From Maribacter polysaccharolyticus (GTDB taxonomy: Bacteria > Bacteroidota > Bacteroidia > Flavobacteriales > Flavobacteriaceae), in contig NZ_JARBUY010000001.1 of NCBI RefSeq assembly GCF_028882255.1, positions 1,208,344-1,272,343 of the forward strand: a DNA stretch of 64,000 bases, in the 5' to 3' direction. Of this stretch, positions 46,583 through 55,429 are shown piece by piece (positions within the stretch are counted from its first letter, which is position 1; the number at the start of each line of letters is the position of its first letter). The notes below the pieces were generated by a model. It saw only the letters and a program-made list of their open reading frames with translations. It was not told the origin of the DNA and did no database searches. The position numbers and the translations under genes were made by a program.

Positions 46583-47974
46583 ATGAGCAATTTTGATGTT
46601 ATTGTTTTGGGCAGCGGCCCAGGAGGATATGTTACTGCGATTCGTGCATCACAACTAGGATTGAAAACCGCAATTATCGAAAAGGAAAGTTTAGGTGGTA
46701 TTTGTTTAAATTGGGGTTGTATTCCTACAAAAGCCCTATTGAAATCCGCCCAGGTTTTTGAATACCTACAACATGCCGGTGATTACGGACTTTCCGCTGA
46801 AGGTGTTGACAAGGATTTTAATGCCGTAGTAAAAAGAAGTCGTGGCGTTGCCGAAGGAATGAGCAAAGGCGTTCAGTTTTTGATGAAGAAAAACAAAATT
46901 GAAGTCATCAAGGGATACGGTACCCTTAAACCTGGTAAAAAAGTATCCGTAAAGGATGCAGAGGGCAAAGAAACCGAATACAGTGCCGATCATATCGTCA
47001 TTGCAACGGGAGCCCGCAGCAGGGAACTCCCAAGTCTACCCCAGGATGGCAAAAAGATCATCGGTTATAGAGAGGCCATGACCTTGGAAAAACAACCCAA
47101 AAAGATGATCGTTGTAGGAAGTGGGGCCATAGGTATCGAATTTGCCTATTTCTATAATGCGATGGGTACCGAGGTAACCGTAGTGGAATACTTACCTAAA
47201 ATAGTACCTGTTGAAGATGAGGATGTTTCAAAACAATTGGAACGCAGTTTCAAAAAAATAGGGGTCAAAATTAAAACCTCGGCAGAAGTCACCGGAGTCG
47301 ACACCTCCGGAGAAGGCGTTAAAGCCACGGTTAAAACCGCAAAAGGTGAAGAAGTATTGGAAGCCGATATCGTCCTTTCCGCTGTAGGGATCAAAACCAA
47401 CATTGAGAACATCGGTCTTGAAGATGTAGGTATCGCTACCGATCGAGATAAGATCTTGGTCAATGATTATTACCAAACCAATATACCCGGCTATTATGCC
47501 ATTGGGGATGTAACCCCCGGACAGGCATTGGCACATGTTGCCTCTGCAGAAGGGATTCTTTGTGTTGAGAAAATCGCAGGAATGCATGTCGAACCTTTGG
47601 ATTACGGTAACATTCCCGGCTGTACCTATTGTACTCCCGAAATCGCTTCGGTAGGCCTTACGGAACAACAGGCAAAAGATGCCGGATATGAGATCAAGGT
47701 CGGTAAATTTCCTTTCTCAGCTAGTGGAAAGGCCAAAGCAGCCGGAAATTCAGACGGATTCGTAAAAGTAATCTTCGATGCCAAATACGGTGAATGGCTA
47801 GGTTGCCATATGATCGGTGCCGGTGTAACCGATATGATCGCTGAAGCCGTTGTGGCCCGTAAATTGGAGACCACCGGACACGAAATCCTTAAAGCAGTGC
47901 ACCCACACCCAACGATGAGTGAAGCGGTAATGGAAGCCGTTGCGGATGCCTATGACGAAGTGATCCATCTATAA
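46583..47974 (+). CDS. lpdA: Dihydrolipoyl dehydrogenase
   Basis: This 463-residue FAD disulfide oxidoreductase has VLGSGPGGYVTAIRA at the start, the redox-active pair in GGICLNWGCIPTKALL near residue 40, the NAD-binding GSGAIGIEFAYFY near 180 and the C-terminal His-Glu dyad in HPHPTMSEAVMEA. It is the E3 subunit of 2-oxoacid dehydrogenase complexes. It is encoded away from E1/E2 genes, so it probably serves several complexes. Confidence 0.97.
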   Translation: MSNFDVIVLGSGPGGYVTAIRASQLGLKTAIIEKESLGGICLNWGCIPTKALLKSAQVFEYLQHAGDYGLSAEGVDKDFNAVVKRSRGVAEGMSKGVQFLMKKNKIEVIKGYGTLKPGKKVSVKDAEGKETEYSADHIVIATGARSRELPSLPQDGKKIIGYREAMTLEKQPKKMIVVGSGAIGIEFAYFYNAMGTEVTVVEYLPKIVPVEDEDVSKQLERSFKKIGVKIKTSAEVTGVDTSGEGVKATVKTAKGEEVLEADIVLSAVGIKTNIENIGLEDVGIATDRDKILVNDYYQTNIPGYYAIGDVTPGQALAHVASAEGILCVEKIAGMHVEPLDYGNIPGCTYCTPEIASVGLTEQQAKDAGYEIKVGKFPFSASGKAKAAGNSDGFVKVIFDAKYGEWLGCHMIGAGVTDMIAEAVVARKLETTGHEILKAVHPHPTMSEAVMEAVADAYDEVIHL

Positions 47975-48115
47975 CACTGAATATTGAACCGCCCCTGCAT
48001 GTCCTGAAGCGTTTCATTCCTATATTTTTAACGGAATTACGCCTCAGGTCATTCAGGGACCATCGGTTCAAAAAGCCCTGAATTTGTCCCCAGGACATTG
48101 AACCCTTACTTAATT

Positions 48116-48394
48116 ATGCTGAAAACCTTTAGATATACGGCCATTCTCGAAGGCATTTCGTATTTGTCCCTTTTTGCCATAAGTATGCCATTGAAATACT
48201 TGGCCGGACTAGGGGAACCCAACAAATACATAGGGTATGCCCATGGTTTTTTATTCATTGCCTACATTGCACTGGCCATACTATTGACCCTATCCAAAAA
48301 ATGGGGAATAAAACGATTGGCCATCCTGTTCGCGGCTTCCCTATTACCATTTGCCACCTTCTATATCGACAAGAAGTATTTCAAAGGGCAGTAG
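48116..48394 (+). CDS. DUF3817 small membrane protein
   Basis: This 92-residue protein has three membrane segments and starts MLKTFRYTAILEGISYLSLFA, the pattern of DUF3817 (EGxSYL...MPLKY). I choose the ATG at 48116 over an in-frame TTG at 48098. Function unknown. Confidence 0.8.
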   Translation: MLKTFRYTAILEGISYLSLFAISMPLKYLAGLGEPNKYIGYAHGFLFIAYIALAILLTLSKKWGIKRLAILFAASLLPFATFYIDKKYFKGQ

Positions 48395-48532
48395 ATGCTA
48401 CCTTGCGGCTTCATTCCCAAAACATTCGTTCCAAAATCCCATAATACCCATACGGCACCTTCAATGGGTTTCATCCCAGTAAACTATTGAACAAAAACGG
48501 AGCGGACCACTCCATAGATTTTCTGAATAAGT

Positions 48533-48755
48533 TCATTTATCGCTATTGATCCCAGGCACTTTTTGTGATACTTCCTGAACATCGATGACCTCGGCGTCGC
48601 AAAAGAAGATGATGTCATTAGGCTCTTCTACATCACAATCTACCAGTTGCACCCTTGTTCCCCGACGCTCATTCAATCTTTTAAATAGATTTACCGAAAA
48701 CGGTCGTTTTGCCGGCACCCCCTTTACCACTAGCAATGGCGATTTTATAGGACAT
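48533..48755 (-). pseudogene. Truncated, frameshifted MinD-type P-loop ATPase
   Basis: Reading from ATG at 48755 gives MSYKIAIASGKGGAGKTTVF, a deviant Walker A (KGGxGKTT) of the MinD/Mrp/ParA superfamily, and then a stop after one frame slip. In the next frame it continues VNLFKRLNERRG, VQLVDCDVEEPNDIIFF and ends at 48533. The 223-bp length is not a multiple of three. Full-length proteins of this kind (MinD ATPase with inserted ferredoxin domain) are roughly 280 residues, so only the first quarter remains and the ferredoxin insert is lost. It is the last member of the NifX/DUF134 island. Confidence 0.8.
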
Positions 48756-48819
48756 ATTGATGTTTTTATGCAGCTTCAACCTGCCTTGACCGAAAGGTCT
48801 GGGATTATTTCATTCAAAT

Positions 48820-49185
48820 TCAGCGACCAGTGCAACCTTCTTCGTGTTCATGATCGCAATGATTACCTGTTAAACCCAACTTGTTGTTCACAAATTCTTG
48901 AATAAGATCGAAGGATGATATTTGGGGAGCGCCTACAAAGGCATTCACACCTCTTTGATGGAATAATTTCAAAGCCATTTGGCCCATACCCCCTGTAATC
49001 ACATCGGTGACACCCTTTTCGGAAAGCCATTTGGGCAAGACCCCAGGTTCATGTGGTGGCGGTGTTATTCGGTCTTGGGCAATAATCTGGCCATTTTCCG
49101 CTGTAAAGACCATAAAGAATCTGCAATGCCCAAAATGGGCATCCAACCTCCCTGTTTCATCAACGGGTATCGCTATTTTTTTCAT
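48820..49185 (-). CDS. NifX/MTH1175-type iron-molybdenum cofactor-binding protein
   Basis: This 121-residue protein begins MKKIAIPVDETGRLDAHFGHC, the typical start of the dinitrogenase cofactor-biosynthesis family (NifB C-terminal/NifX/MTH1175), with VITGGMGQMALKLF in the middle. It ends in a Cys/His-rich tail (CDHEHEEGC), a probable metal site. Such proteins accompany MinD-type ATPases and Orange Protein in anaerobes, where they are thought to carry metal clusters. The cluster lacks nitrogenase genes. It lies 64 bp from the broken ATPase. Confidence 0.85.
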   Translation of the reverse strand: MKKIAIPVDETGRLDAHFGHCRFFMVFTAENGQIIAQDRITPPPHEPGVLPKWLSEKGVTDVITGGMGQMALKLFHQRGVNAFVGAPQISSFDLIQEFVNNKLGLTGNHCDHEHEEGCTGR

Positions 49186-49290
49186 TTTTTACGTTTAAAT
49201 CCCTGAATTATTCCCAGGGCCTGATTTATAGATTCATTCGTTTGTGATTGATGTACCACATTGTTCCATTTTCACTATTCCTAACAGGAT

Positions 49291-49419
49291 TTATTCTTCG
49301 TTATCAATGGGTTTTGCGTGTTGTGAACCACATCGTCTTCCCATTCCTTTTCTTCTTCCCGATCCCCTGCCCGAGCGAGGGCCTTGTCCTTCTGGGCCTT
49401 TCCCATTTAATCCAGGCAT
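49291..49419 (-). CDS. DUF5320-like small protein
   Basis: This 42-residue peptide begins MPGLNGKGPEGQGPRSGRG, the Gly/Pro-rich opening of the DUF5320 type (MPGxDGTGPxGxGPxTGRG) found beside NifX/MinD-like genes in anaerobes. The start ATG is at 49419; an overlapping longer frame upstream runs into the next gene and is not convincing. Function unknown. Confidence 0.7.
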   Translation of the reverse strand: MPGLNGKGPEGQGPRSGRGSGRRKGMGRRCGSQHAKPIDNEE

Positions 49420-49429
49420 GATTATTATT

Positions 49430-49747
49430 TTACGCTTTGAGTTTTTCAATAATTTCCTGCACGGTAACATCATTGTCCTGGACAATGACCATTTGCACAT
49501 TGAACTTATCCAAGAGATCTTTGGCCTTGGGGCCAAAATCACCGGAAATGACTTTTTGGACTTTCATGGAAACGATTTGTTCCGCAACCATCGTCCCTGC
49601 CCCATTGCTTGCTCCAGCATTTGTATTTTTAATAAAAACGGACCCTTTGGTTTCTTCATCGAAAACACAAAACCAAGCCGCCCTACCGAATCTTTTATCG
49701 AATTGGGCCGAATTATTCTCCCCTGATGATGTTATTAAGGTTTTCAT
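49430..49747 (-). CDS. NifX/MTH1175-type cofactor-binding protein, second copy
   Basis: This 105-residue protein begins MKTLITSSGENNSAQFDKRFGRA, again of the iron-molybdenum cofactor-binding family, with ISGDFGPKAKDLLDKFNVQM in the latter half. It lacks the Cys/His tail of the copy at 48820-49185. It lies 9 bp after the DUF134 gene and 10 bp before the DUF5320-like gene, so the cluster is a compact operon. Confidence 0.83.
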   Translation of the reverse strand: MKTLITSSGENNSAQFDKRFGRAAWFCVFDEETKGSVFIKNTNAGASNGAGTMVAEQIVSMKVQKVISGDFGPKAKDLLDKFNVQMVIVQDNDVTVQEIIEKLKA

Positions 49748-49756
49748 AATCTAATA

Positions 49757-50161
49757 CTAAGTGTTTAAAAGTTCTATGTTCCCCGATTTGCAAAGGGGGC
49801 ATTGCTGTTCCTTTATTGTTTTGGGGATGGTGAACCTGGTTTGGCAATCCCCACACACATACCAGTGCTTATCCAAAAGGGCATCGCCATAAACGGTTTT
49901 TATTTCAATCGTTTCCACAAGCGCCTTGGCGATCTTTCTTCTCGCTGTTTCATAAATCCTGGCAAAAGTCGCTCTTGATATCCCCATAAGTTGCGAGGCT
50001 TCCAAATGATTCATCAAATCATAATCCGCCAATTTTATGGCCTCATACTCTTCATACAACAAATCAACGGATTCATTGGCCTCCACATTCGTCCCATAAG
50101 GTCGATATCCTTTGAAATTAGGCGGCGCTACTACTTTCCGTAATGTTTTTGGTCTCGACAT
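49757..50161 (-). CDS. DUF134 (UPF0251) family putative DNA-binding protein
   Basis: This 134-residue protein has YEEYEAIKLADYDLMNHLEA followed by a helix-turn-helix (ASQLMGISRATFARIYETAR, residues 56-75) and a C-terminal zinc ribbon (CGDC ... CPLC, near residues 106-128). DUF134 proteins accompany NifX/MinD clusters in anaerobes and are presumed regulators. It is the first gene of the island, so it may control its own operon; see the palindrome at 50209. Confidence 0.85.
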   Translation of the reverse strand: MSRPKTLRKVVAPPNFKGYRPYGTNVEANESVDLLYEEYEAIKLADYDLMNHLEASQLMGISRATFARIYETARRKIAKALVETIEIKTVYGDALLDKHWYVCGDCQTRFTIPKTIKEQQCPLCKSGNIELLNT

Positions 50162-50508
50162 ATGGTCAAATAAATTGTTGATCTAAAATATTGATCACAA
50201 CAAAAGTAATGAGAATATTCTCATAATTAAATAAAATGCAAAATATTTTTAAACCAACAGTCCATAAAACTTTGTGTTTTACACGCTATGATTGACCAAA
50301 TAGGGGTTTAAATGTTCTGGGGAATGAATAATAGGGACGACCAAAAAGGGTTATTTGCATAAAGAGTGATTACATTGAGCGGATATGCTTATTAGGACAT
50401 CAAAAAACATGTACGCACCGCAAAAGCGCTACTCGTTGACCCCCATTTATTTATGGTACAATCTTTATTCCAAATTAGCTATTGGGCTGCTAAAACAAAG
50501 GATACAAG
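50162..50508. other. Upstream region of the DUF134 operon
   Basis: The 347 bp between the DUF134 gene and the serine hydrolase gene (both minus) is AT-rich. Apart from the palindrome at 50209-50224 it holds an imperfect inverted repeat (TTGTTGATC ... GATCACAACAA, 50176-50204). No gene is supportable. Confidence 0.45.
50209..50224. promoter_or_regulatory. 16-bp palindrome upstream of the DUF134 gene
   Basis: ATGAGAATATTCTCAT is a perfect palindrome 48 bp upstream of the DUF134 ATG. It is a good candidate operator for the cluster, perhaps bound by the DUF134 protein itself; there is no direct evidence. Confidence 0.5.
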
Positions 50509-52044
50509 CTACTTTTTATAAGGCTTCAATTCCTCAAAAAAGAAATCATCATTAGGCACATCAAAATCAAAACCGAGCACCTTCAAATTATTGTCGGTCC
50601 TTAATTTAAGGGTACCGAAACTGAACCAAGCTTGTGGATGTTCCCAATGTATTTCCCACACCTCATAATGCCAATGCGTGAGTGTAGCGGATAACAACGG
50701 GTGGTTTTCAAACACCAATTTAAATGTCCCATTTACTTCCTCGATAGTAATCTTACCACATAGGTCCGAAGTATACTCCCCGACCATTTTATCCGGTGTT
50801 ATGGAAGGTTTGGTACCAAGAACCCTTTTCGCCTTGCGATCCGCAATACGGGTATCGGAGGCTGCATATTTATTGGTCCTTTCCAACAAGTCGGTTGACC
50901 AATCCTTGCCGTTTTCAATTCCTAAAAAGGTATCCAAGGCATAATAGGATGCGGCCATGATCGGACTTCTTACCCCGTTGGTCAATACGACCACACCCAA
51001 ATTCTCATCAGGAATCAAGTTAATGGCCGTGATAAATCCGTCATATCCCCCCGTATGGCCAACACGCATGTAACCATGGTAATCACTAAGTCCCCATCCT
51101 AGTCCGTAACCATTAAAATGCCTGCCAAAATCATTCCCGGCCGTATGGTCTACCTTGAAATTATTATGGGGGGTCCATACCATATTACGGGTAGCCTTGG
51201 TCAAAAGGGTATCCCCTTGATGAATGCCATGGTTCAAATTAAAGATCATCCATTTGGAAATATCCTCAACGCTCGAAATGAGTCCGCCCGTAGCTCCCAC
51301 ATATTCCCAATCTACCCAAGGAATCACATAATTTCCATCATCCTTTCGGGCATGGGGTTGGGCGTAGTTGCCCATACCGTCCAAATCCTTTAGCGAATAG
51401 ATACTACGATCCATACCCAACGGTTCCAAAATGCGCTCTTTCACATTTTCGCCCCAACTTTTACCGGTCACGGATTTGATGATTTCACCAGCCGTAATAT
51501 ACATTAGGTTGGAATACCCATAACCCGCCCTAAAATCATAGGCCTGGGGAACATATTGTATCCTTTCAATGATTTGTTCGGCAGTACGGTTAGACTTGTA
51601 CCAAATATTATCACCGCTAAAAGTACCCAAACCAACCCGGTGGCTAAGAATATCCCGAATCGTAATGTGTTCGCTTACCCAGGAATCGTACATCGCAAAA
51701 TAAGGCAAATACTTCCTTACTTTATCATCCCAATCCAATTTTCCTTCCTGCACCAACATACCGATAACGGCCGAAGTAAAGGCCTTCGAATTAGAGGCGA
51801 TGGCATACAGGGTCTGGGCATCGGGCTTACCCTTTTTCCCTTTCTCCAATACACCATAATTGCCCGTAAAAACCAGTTCACCATCCTTAACGACACCGAT
51901 CGATGCCCCGGGCACATCCCAATCCTTCACCATTTTAGCAAAATAATCGTCCAATGCCTTTAGATCAACTTGTTTTTCCATCTGGCTATGGAGACCGAAC
52001 GAAATGAGTACCGTAAAGACAAGGAAGCAAAAAATCTTTTTCAT
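50509..52044 (-). CDS. Exported serine hydrolase (beta-lactamase class C family)
   Basis: This 511-residue protein has a signal peptide (FCFLVFTVLISFGLHSQ) and the penicillin-binding-like triad: SNSK (AIASNSKAFTSAV near residue 84), YSN (RAGYGYSNLMY near 172) and HTGG (GHTGGYDGF near 333). A C-terminal lipocalin-like domain (DUF3471 type, residues 410-510) follows. Such proteins act as periplasmic esterases or D-aminopeptidases; the substrate is unknown. Its gene stands alone, upstream of the DUF134 operon on the same strand. Confidence 0.92.
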   Translation of the reverse strand: MKKIFCFLVFTVLISFGLHSQMEKQVDLKALDDYFAKMVKDWDVPGASIGVVKDGELVFTGNYGVLEKGKKGKPDAQTLYAIASNSKAFTSAVIGMLVQEGKLDWDDKVRKYLPYFAMYDSWVSEHITIRDILSHRVGLGTFSGDNIWYKSNRTAEQIIERIQYVPQAYDFRAGYGYSNLMYITAGEIIKSVTGKSWGENVKERILEPLGMDRSIYSLKDLDGMGNYAQPHARKDDGNYVIPWVDWEYVGATGGLISSVEDISKWMIFNLNHGIHQGDTLLTKATRNMVWTPHNNFKVDHTAGNDFGRHFNGYGLGWGLSDYHGYMRVGHTGGYDGFITAINLIPDENLGVVVLTNGVRSPIMAASYYALDTFLGIENGKDWSTDLLERTNKYAASDTRIADRKAKRVLGTKPSITPDKMVGEYTSDLCGKITIEEVNGTFKLVFENHPLLSATLTHWHYEVWEIHWEHPQAWFSFGTLKLRTDNNLKVLGFDFDVPNDDFFFEELKPYKK

Positions 52045-52313
52045 GGTTTTTAAAATTTTAGGGTTTTGGGTTCAGCTTCGATCCTATACCGAAAGGCGAA
52101 TAATACCAAAGGCTACAGACGTTTTAAAATTAAGCCTTTACAATGAATTAATAGCTACCACAAAAAATCGCTTGAATCGAAAAGTTTTATGTTTTTCATT
52201 TTCCCTATAAGCTTTCTCAATGTCAAGATAACCAAACAGGATGGGATAGGTAACGAAAGTTACATTTACAGTAAGGGCAGCATGGTAATTTTACCTGTAT
52301 AAAAAATAGACAA

Positions 52314-52790
52314 ATGGAAACTTTAGAAGCAACATCAGTACAAACACAGGATTATAAGACAACGATTACCAAAGCATTAAACGCACTACTATCCGATGTG
52401 CAGATCTACACTATGAATGTCAGGGGGCTGCATTGGAACATCAAAGGAAAAAATTTCTTTTTATTGCATGAAAAATATGAAGAATTATATAATGAAGCCG
52501 ATGAAATGGTCGATGAAATCGCAGAGCGGATTTTAGCCATTGGCAGCAGTCCTTTACATACCCATGGCGATTATTTGGCCAACAAGACCCTAGAGGTCGC
52601 CAAAGACGTAACAAAAGGTGAGCAAGGCGTTGCCTTGGTATTGGGTAATTTAAAGTACTTATTGCGTAAAGAGCGTGAAATTTTGGAATTGGCTTCCGAG
52701 GGCTCCGATGAAGCCACAACAAATTCAGTAAGCGATTTCATTTCGACCCAAGAGAAGCATATCTGGATGCTTGAGTCATTCTTAAGTTAG
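52314..52790 (+). CDS. dps: Dps-family DNA-protecting ferritin-like protein
   Basis: This 158-residue protein has the Dps ferroxidase layout: NVRGLHWNIKGKNFFLLHEKY near residue 38 (histidine ligand) and YNEADEMVDEIAERI near 62 (Asp/Glu ligands), with a helical rest. It stores iron and protects DNA in starvation and oxidative stress. No clear DNA-binding lysine tail is present at the N-terminus. A strong terminator follows. Confidence 0.95.
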   Translation: METLEATSVQTQDYKTTITKALNALLSDVQIYTMNVRGLHWNIKGKNFFLLHEKYEELYNEADEMVDEIAERILAIGSSPLHTHGDYLANKTLEVAKDVTKGEQGVALVLGNLKYLLRKEREILELASEGSDEATTNSVSDFISTQEKHIWMLESFLS

Positions 52791-52812
52791 GAAAGCGAAC
52801 ATTTTTCACAAA

Positions 52813-52845
52813 AAAAAGCAAGAACCAATAAGTTCTTGCTTTTTT
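52813..52845 (+). terminator. Terminator of dps
   Basis: A 13-bp stem (AAAAAGCAAGAAC / GTTCTTGCTTTTT) with a six-base loop and flanking A and T runs ends the dps transcript. It could work in both directions for the convergent reductase gene ending at 52934. Confidence 0.92.
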
Positions 52846-52933
52846 ATTCCTTTTATCAAGGAATTCGAGGAAATAAAGGGGGCCATATAACCTCTTCAAT
52901 TCATCATCAATCGTCATTATCCCGATTTCTCCT

Positions 52934-53935
52934 CTAAGCCCCCATATTGACAACCGTTCTTCCCTTTAATTTTCCTGCGAGCATTAGGTCGATTTTTTCA
53001 TTCAATTCGTTCAAGGTAATTTCAGTGCATGTATCGGTCAAGGTTTCAGGCTTCCATTCGTTGGATAATCGATTCCATACCTCTTCCCTATAGGCCATCG
53101 GATAATTCTGCGAATCGATACCGGCCAAGGTTATGCCCCGTAAAATAAATGGGAAGACCGTTAATTCCAATTTCGGTGAGGCAACATTACCACAGGAAGT
53201 AACTACTCCCAAAGGTTGCGTCGCTTTGATGATGTTCTCTAAAATCACACCTCCTACCGTATCCACGGCCCCGGCAAAAAGAGGTCTCAACATTGGTTTT
53301 TTATCAAAACTTTCGATTTCACTCCGTAACAAAATCTCTTTTGCCCCTAATTTATGGAGGTAATCGCTTTCGGCTTCTTTTCCGGTTACAGCGACAACCT
53401 CATACCCCAATTTGCTTAAAATGGCTACACTTAAGGCTCCGACCCCACCTGTTGCCCCTGATACGACGATTTTGCCATCTTCTGGCTTGATCGATTGTGA
53501 GAGTCTTAAAATGGACATTCCGGCCGTTAATCCGGCCGTACCGATGATCATAGCTTCTTTCATGGTAAGATCGGCAGGAAGCTTAACCACCCATTCTTTC
53601 GGCACTCGAATATATTCACCAAACCCCCCATCGGTATTCATTCCCAAGTCATAACTGGTAACGATTACCTTGTCCTCTACTGCAAACTCTTCGGTTTCTG
53701 AGGCAACTACGGTACCAACGGCATCGATACCCGGGGTATGGGGGTAGTTTCTAGTCACTCCTTTATTACCGCTTGCCGATAAGGCATCTTTATAATTAAG
53801 GGAAGAATACTGTACTTTTATAAGCACATCCCCTTCGGGCAGATCGCTTATTTTCCTCGATTTAATACTCCTTTCATACGTCCCGTTCTTCTCTTCGACT
53901 ACAAATGCGTTGAACACCATGCTATTTACCTCCAT
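52934..53935 (-). CDS. YhdH/YhfP-family quinone oxidoreductase (acrylyl-CoA reductase-like)
   Basis: This 333-residue medium-chain dehydrogenase has SSLNYKDALSASG near residue 50, HTPGIDAVGTV, the cofactor loop VSGATGGVGALSVAILSKLG near 158, and the TLAGIDSQNYPM segment near 268. YhdH/AcuI reduces acryloyl-CoA, an intermediate of dimethylsulfoniopropionate breakdown, and electrophilic enones. It diverges from an HxlR regulator 137 bp away, which probably controls it. A start five codons downstream (53920) is also possible. Confidence 0.9.
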   Translation of the reverse strand: MEVNSMVFNAFVVEEKNGTYERSIKSRKISDLPEGDVLIKVQYSSLNYKDALSASGNKGVTRNYPHTPGIDAVGTVVASETEEFAVEDKVIVTSYDLGMNTDGGFGEYIRVPKEWVVKLPADLTMKEAMIIGTAGLTAGMSILRLSQSIKPEDGKIVVSGATGGVGALSVAILSKLGYEVVAVTGKEAESDYLHKLGAKEILLRSEIESFDKKPMLRPLFAGAVDTVGGVILENIIKATQPLGVVTSCGNVASPKLELTVFPFILRGITLAGIDSQNYPMAYREEVWNRLSNEWKPETLTDTCTEITLNELNEKIDLMLAGKLKGRTVVNMGA

Positions 53936-54072
53936 CTTTAGTATATTTAAAAAATCATATTTTTTGCAAATATCGACATAAAAGTATTAACTATCAACAA
54001 CTTACAAATTGTTCCCCTACGAACATTTTGTGCCGAATTGAACATTTTCAACACTTTAGAGACCAAAAAAAA

Positions 54073-54399
54073 ATGAAAAAAAGCTATTGCCCCATAGATA
54101 CTTTTATAAACGTGGTCAAAGGAAAAAGAAAAGCGACCATAATCCTGTACCTTTTTCAAGGCAACAAGAGATATGGCGAACTAGCCAAACTCTTAACCGA
54201 TATCAGTGAGCGGATGCTAACCAAGCAACTCAAGGAATTGGAAGAAGATGGATTGGTTGACCGAAAGGCATATCCTGAGGTTCCGCCCAGAGTGGAATAC
54301 AGCTTAACCCCATTGGGTAAGGAAATACATCCTGTACTAAAGGGAATGTTCAAAGGGGGAATCCTATTTGAAAAAACGCTGGAAGAGGTCCAAGCCTAA
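54073..54399 (+). CDS. HxlR-family transcriptional regulator
   Basis: This 108-residue winged-helix protein has the HxlR layout: an N-terminal CPID segment with one cysteine (KKSYCPIDTF), RYGELAKLLTDISERMLTKQL as recognition region (residues 38-58) and LEEDGLVDRKAYPEVPPRVEYSLT-type wing. HxlR proteins sense electrophiles, aldehydes or quinones. It diverges from the YhdH-like reductase, the usual target. The start is the ATG at 54073; an in-frame one at 54028 is less likely. Confidence 0.92.
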   Translation: MKKSYCPIDTFINVVKGKRKATIILYLFQGNKRYGELAKLLTDISERMLTKQLKELEEDGLVDRKAYPEVPPRVEYSLTPLGKEIHPVLKGMFKGGILFEKTLEEVQA

Positions 54400-54433
54400 T
54401 TTCCGATTCATTACGTTCTACAAGTTCTTAAGA

Positions 54434-55354
54434 TCAATGGGTAATATAGATCAACGAAAAAGTTGATATGAATACCCAAAGACCAATAGCCAAGAGCATC
54501 GGTTTGATTCCCGTAGCCCTTAAATCCTTTATTGAAATCGTAGTACCTACGAGAAACAAAGTCAGCACCAGTAATCGTTTCGAAAAAAGAACGATCGTTT
54601 CCGTAGTGGAAGAAGGCAAAAGATGAAAGCTATTAACGACTATGGCGATTATGAACAACAAGATAAAATAAGGGAATTTGATTTTCTCCCCTTTTGATTT
54701 AAATAGAAACATGGAAAATATGGACATTGGGATTATCCAAAGGGTTCTCGAAAGCTTAACGGTAGTGGCTATCCGCAAAGCCTCCTCTCCATAATCCAAG
54801 GCCGCACCAACGACTGAACTCGTATCGTGTATGGCCACGGCGCACCAAAGTCCAAATTGTTCTTGGGACAAATGCAACAAATGACCAATGCCCGGAAACA
54901 CCAAAAGGGCCACGGAGTTCAATAAAAAAACAATACCCAAGGCCATACTGATCAATTTACCGTTTGCCTTGATTACCGGCGATATAGCAGCAATGGCACT
55001 ACCGCCACAAATGGATGTCCCCGAAGTGATTAGGTGTCCCAACTTTAAATCGATGTTTAAAATCCTGGACAGTAACAGCCCTAAACCAACCGTAAGTACT
55101 ATGGAGTACAATGTTAAGCTAAAGCCTGCTTTTCCGGTTGCCCAAGTTTCCTTGATAAACATGCCAAAACCAAGGCCTACAACCGCTATTTTCAAAAAAT
55201 ATTGGATGGCCTTGTGGGTGTTCGTTTTAAACGGATTCTTGAAAAACAGGCTAAAGACAAACCCGAGCAACAAAGCGGTCGCGCTATTGACCATTCCCAT
55301 TACCGACACTATGACAATGCAAAAGTAAATTAGAATTGATGCAGTAGCTTTCAT
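54434..55354 (-). CDS. YeiH-family putative sulfate exporter
   Basis: This protein of 306 residues has about ten hydrophobic segments and the family blocks FKNPFKTNTHKAIQYFLKIA, TSGTSICGGSAIAAISPVIK and IHDTSSVVGAALDYG. YeiH/PSE proteins are putative sulfate or sulfonate exporters. I place the start at 55354 (MKATASILIYF), upstream of which an ATG at 55393 adds 13 residues. It lies 75 bp downstream of a LysR-type gene on the same strand, in the usual YeiH-YeiE pairing. Confidence 0.9.
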   Translation of the reverse strand: MKATASILIYFCIVIVSVMGMVNSATALLLGFVFSLFFKNPFKTNTHKAIQYFLKIAVVGLGFGMFIKETWATGKAGFSLTLYSIVLTVGLGLLLSRILNIDLKLGHLITSGTSICGGSAIAAISPVIKANGKLISMALGIVFLLNSVALLVFPGIGHLLHLSQEQFGLWCAVAIHDTSSVVGAALDYGEEALRIATTVKLSRTLWIIPMSIFSMFLFKSKGEKIKFPYFILLFIIAIVVNSFHLLPSSTTETIVLFSKRLLVLTLFLVGTTISIKDLRATGIKPMLLAIGLWVFISTFSLIYITH

Positions 55355-55429
55355 ATCGTTATCAATCAACAACACAAAAGTAAGTCTATACAATAACCAA
55401 TCTGCAAATTAATTAGCTATATGCCATAA

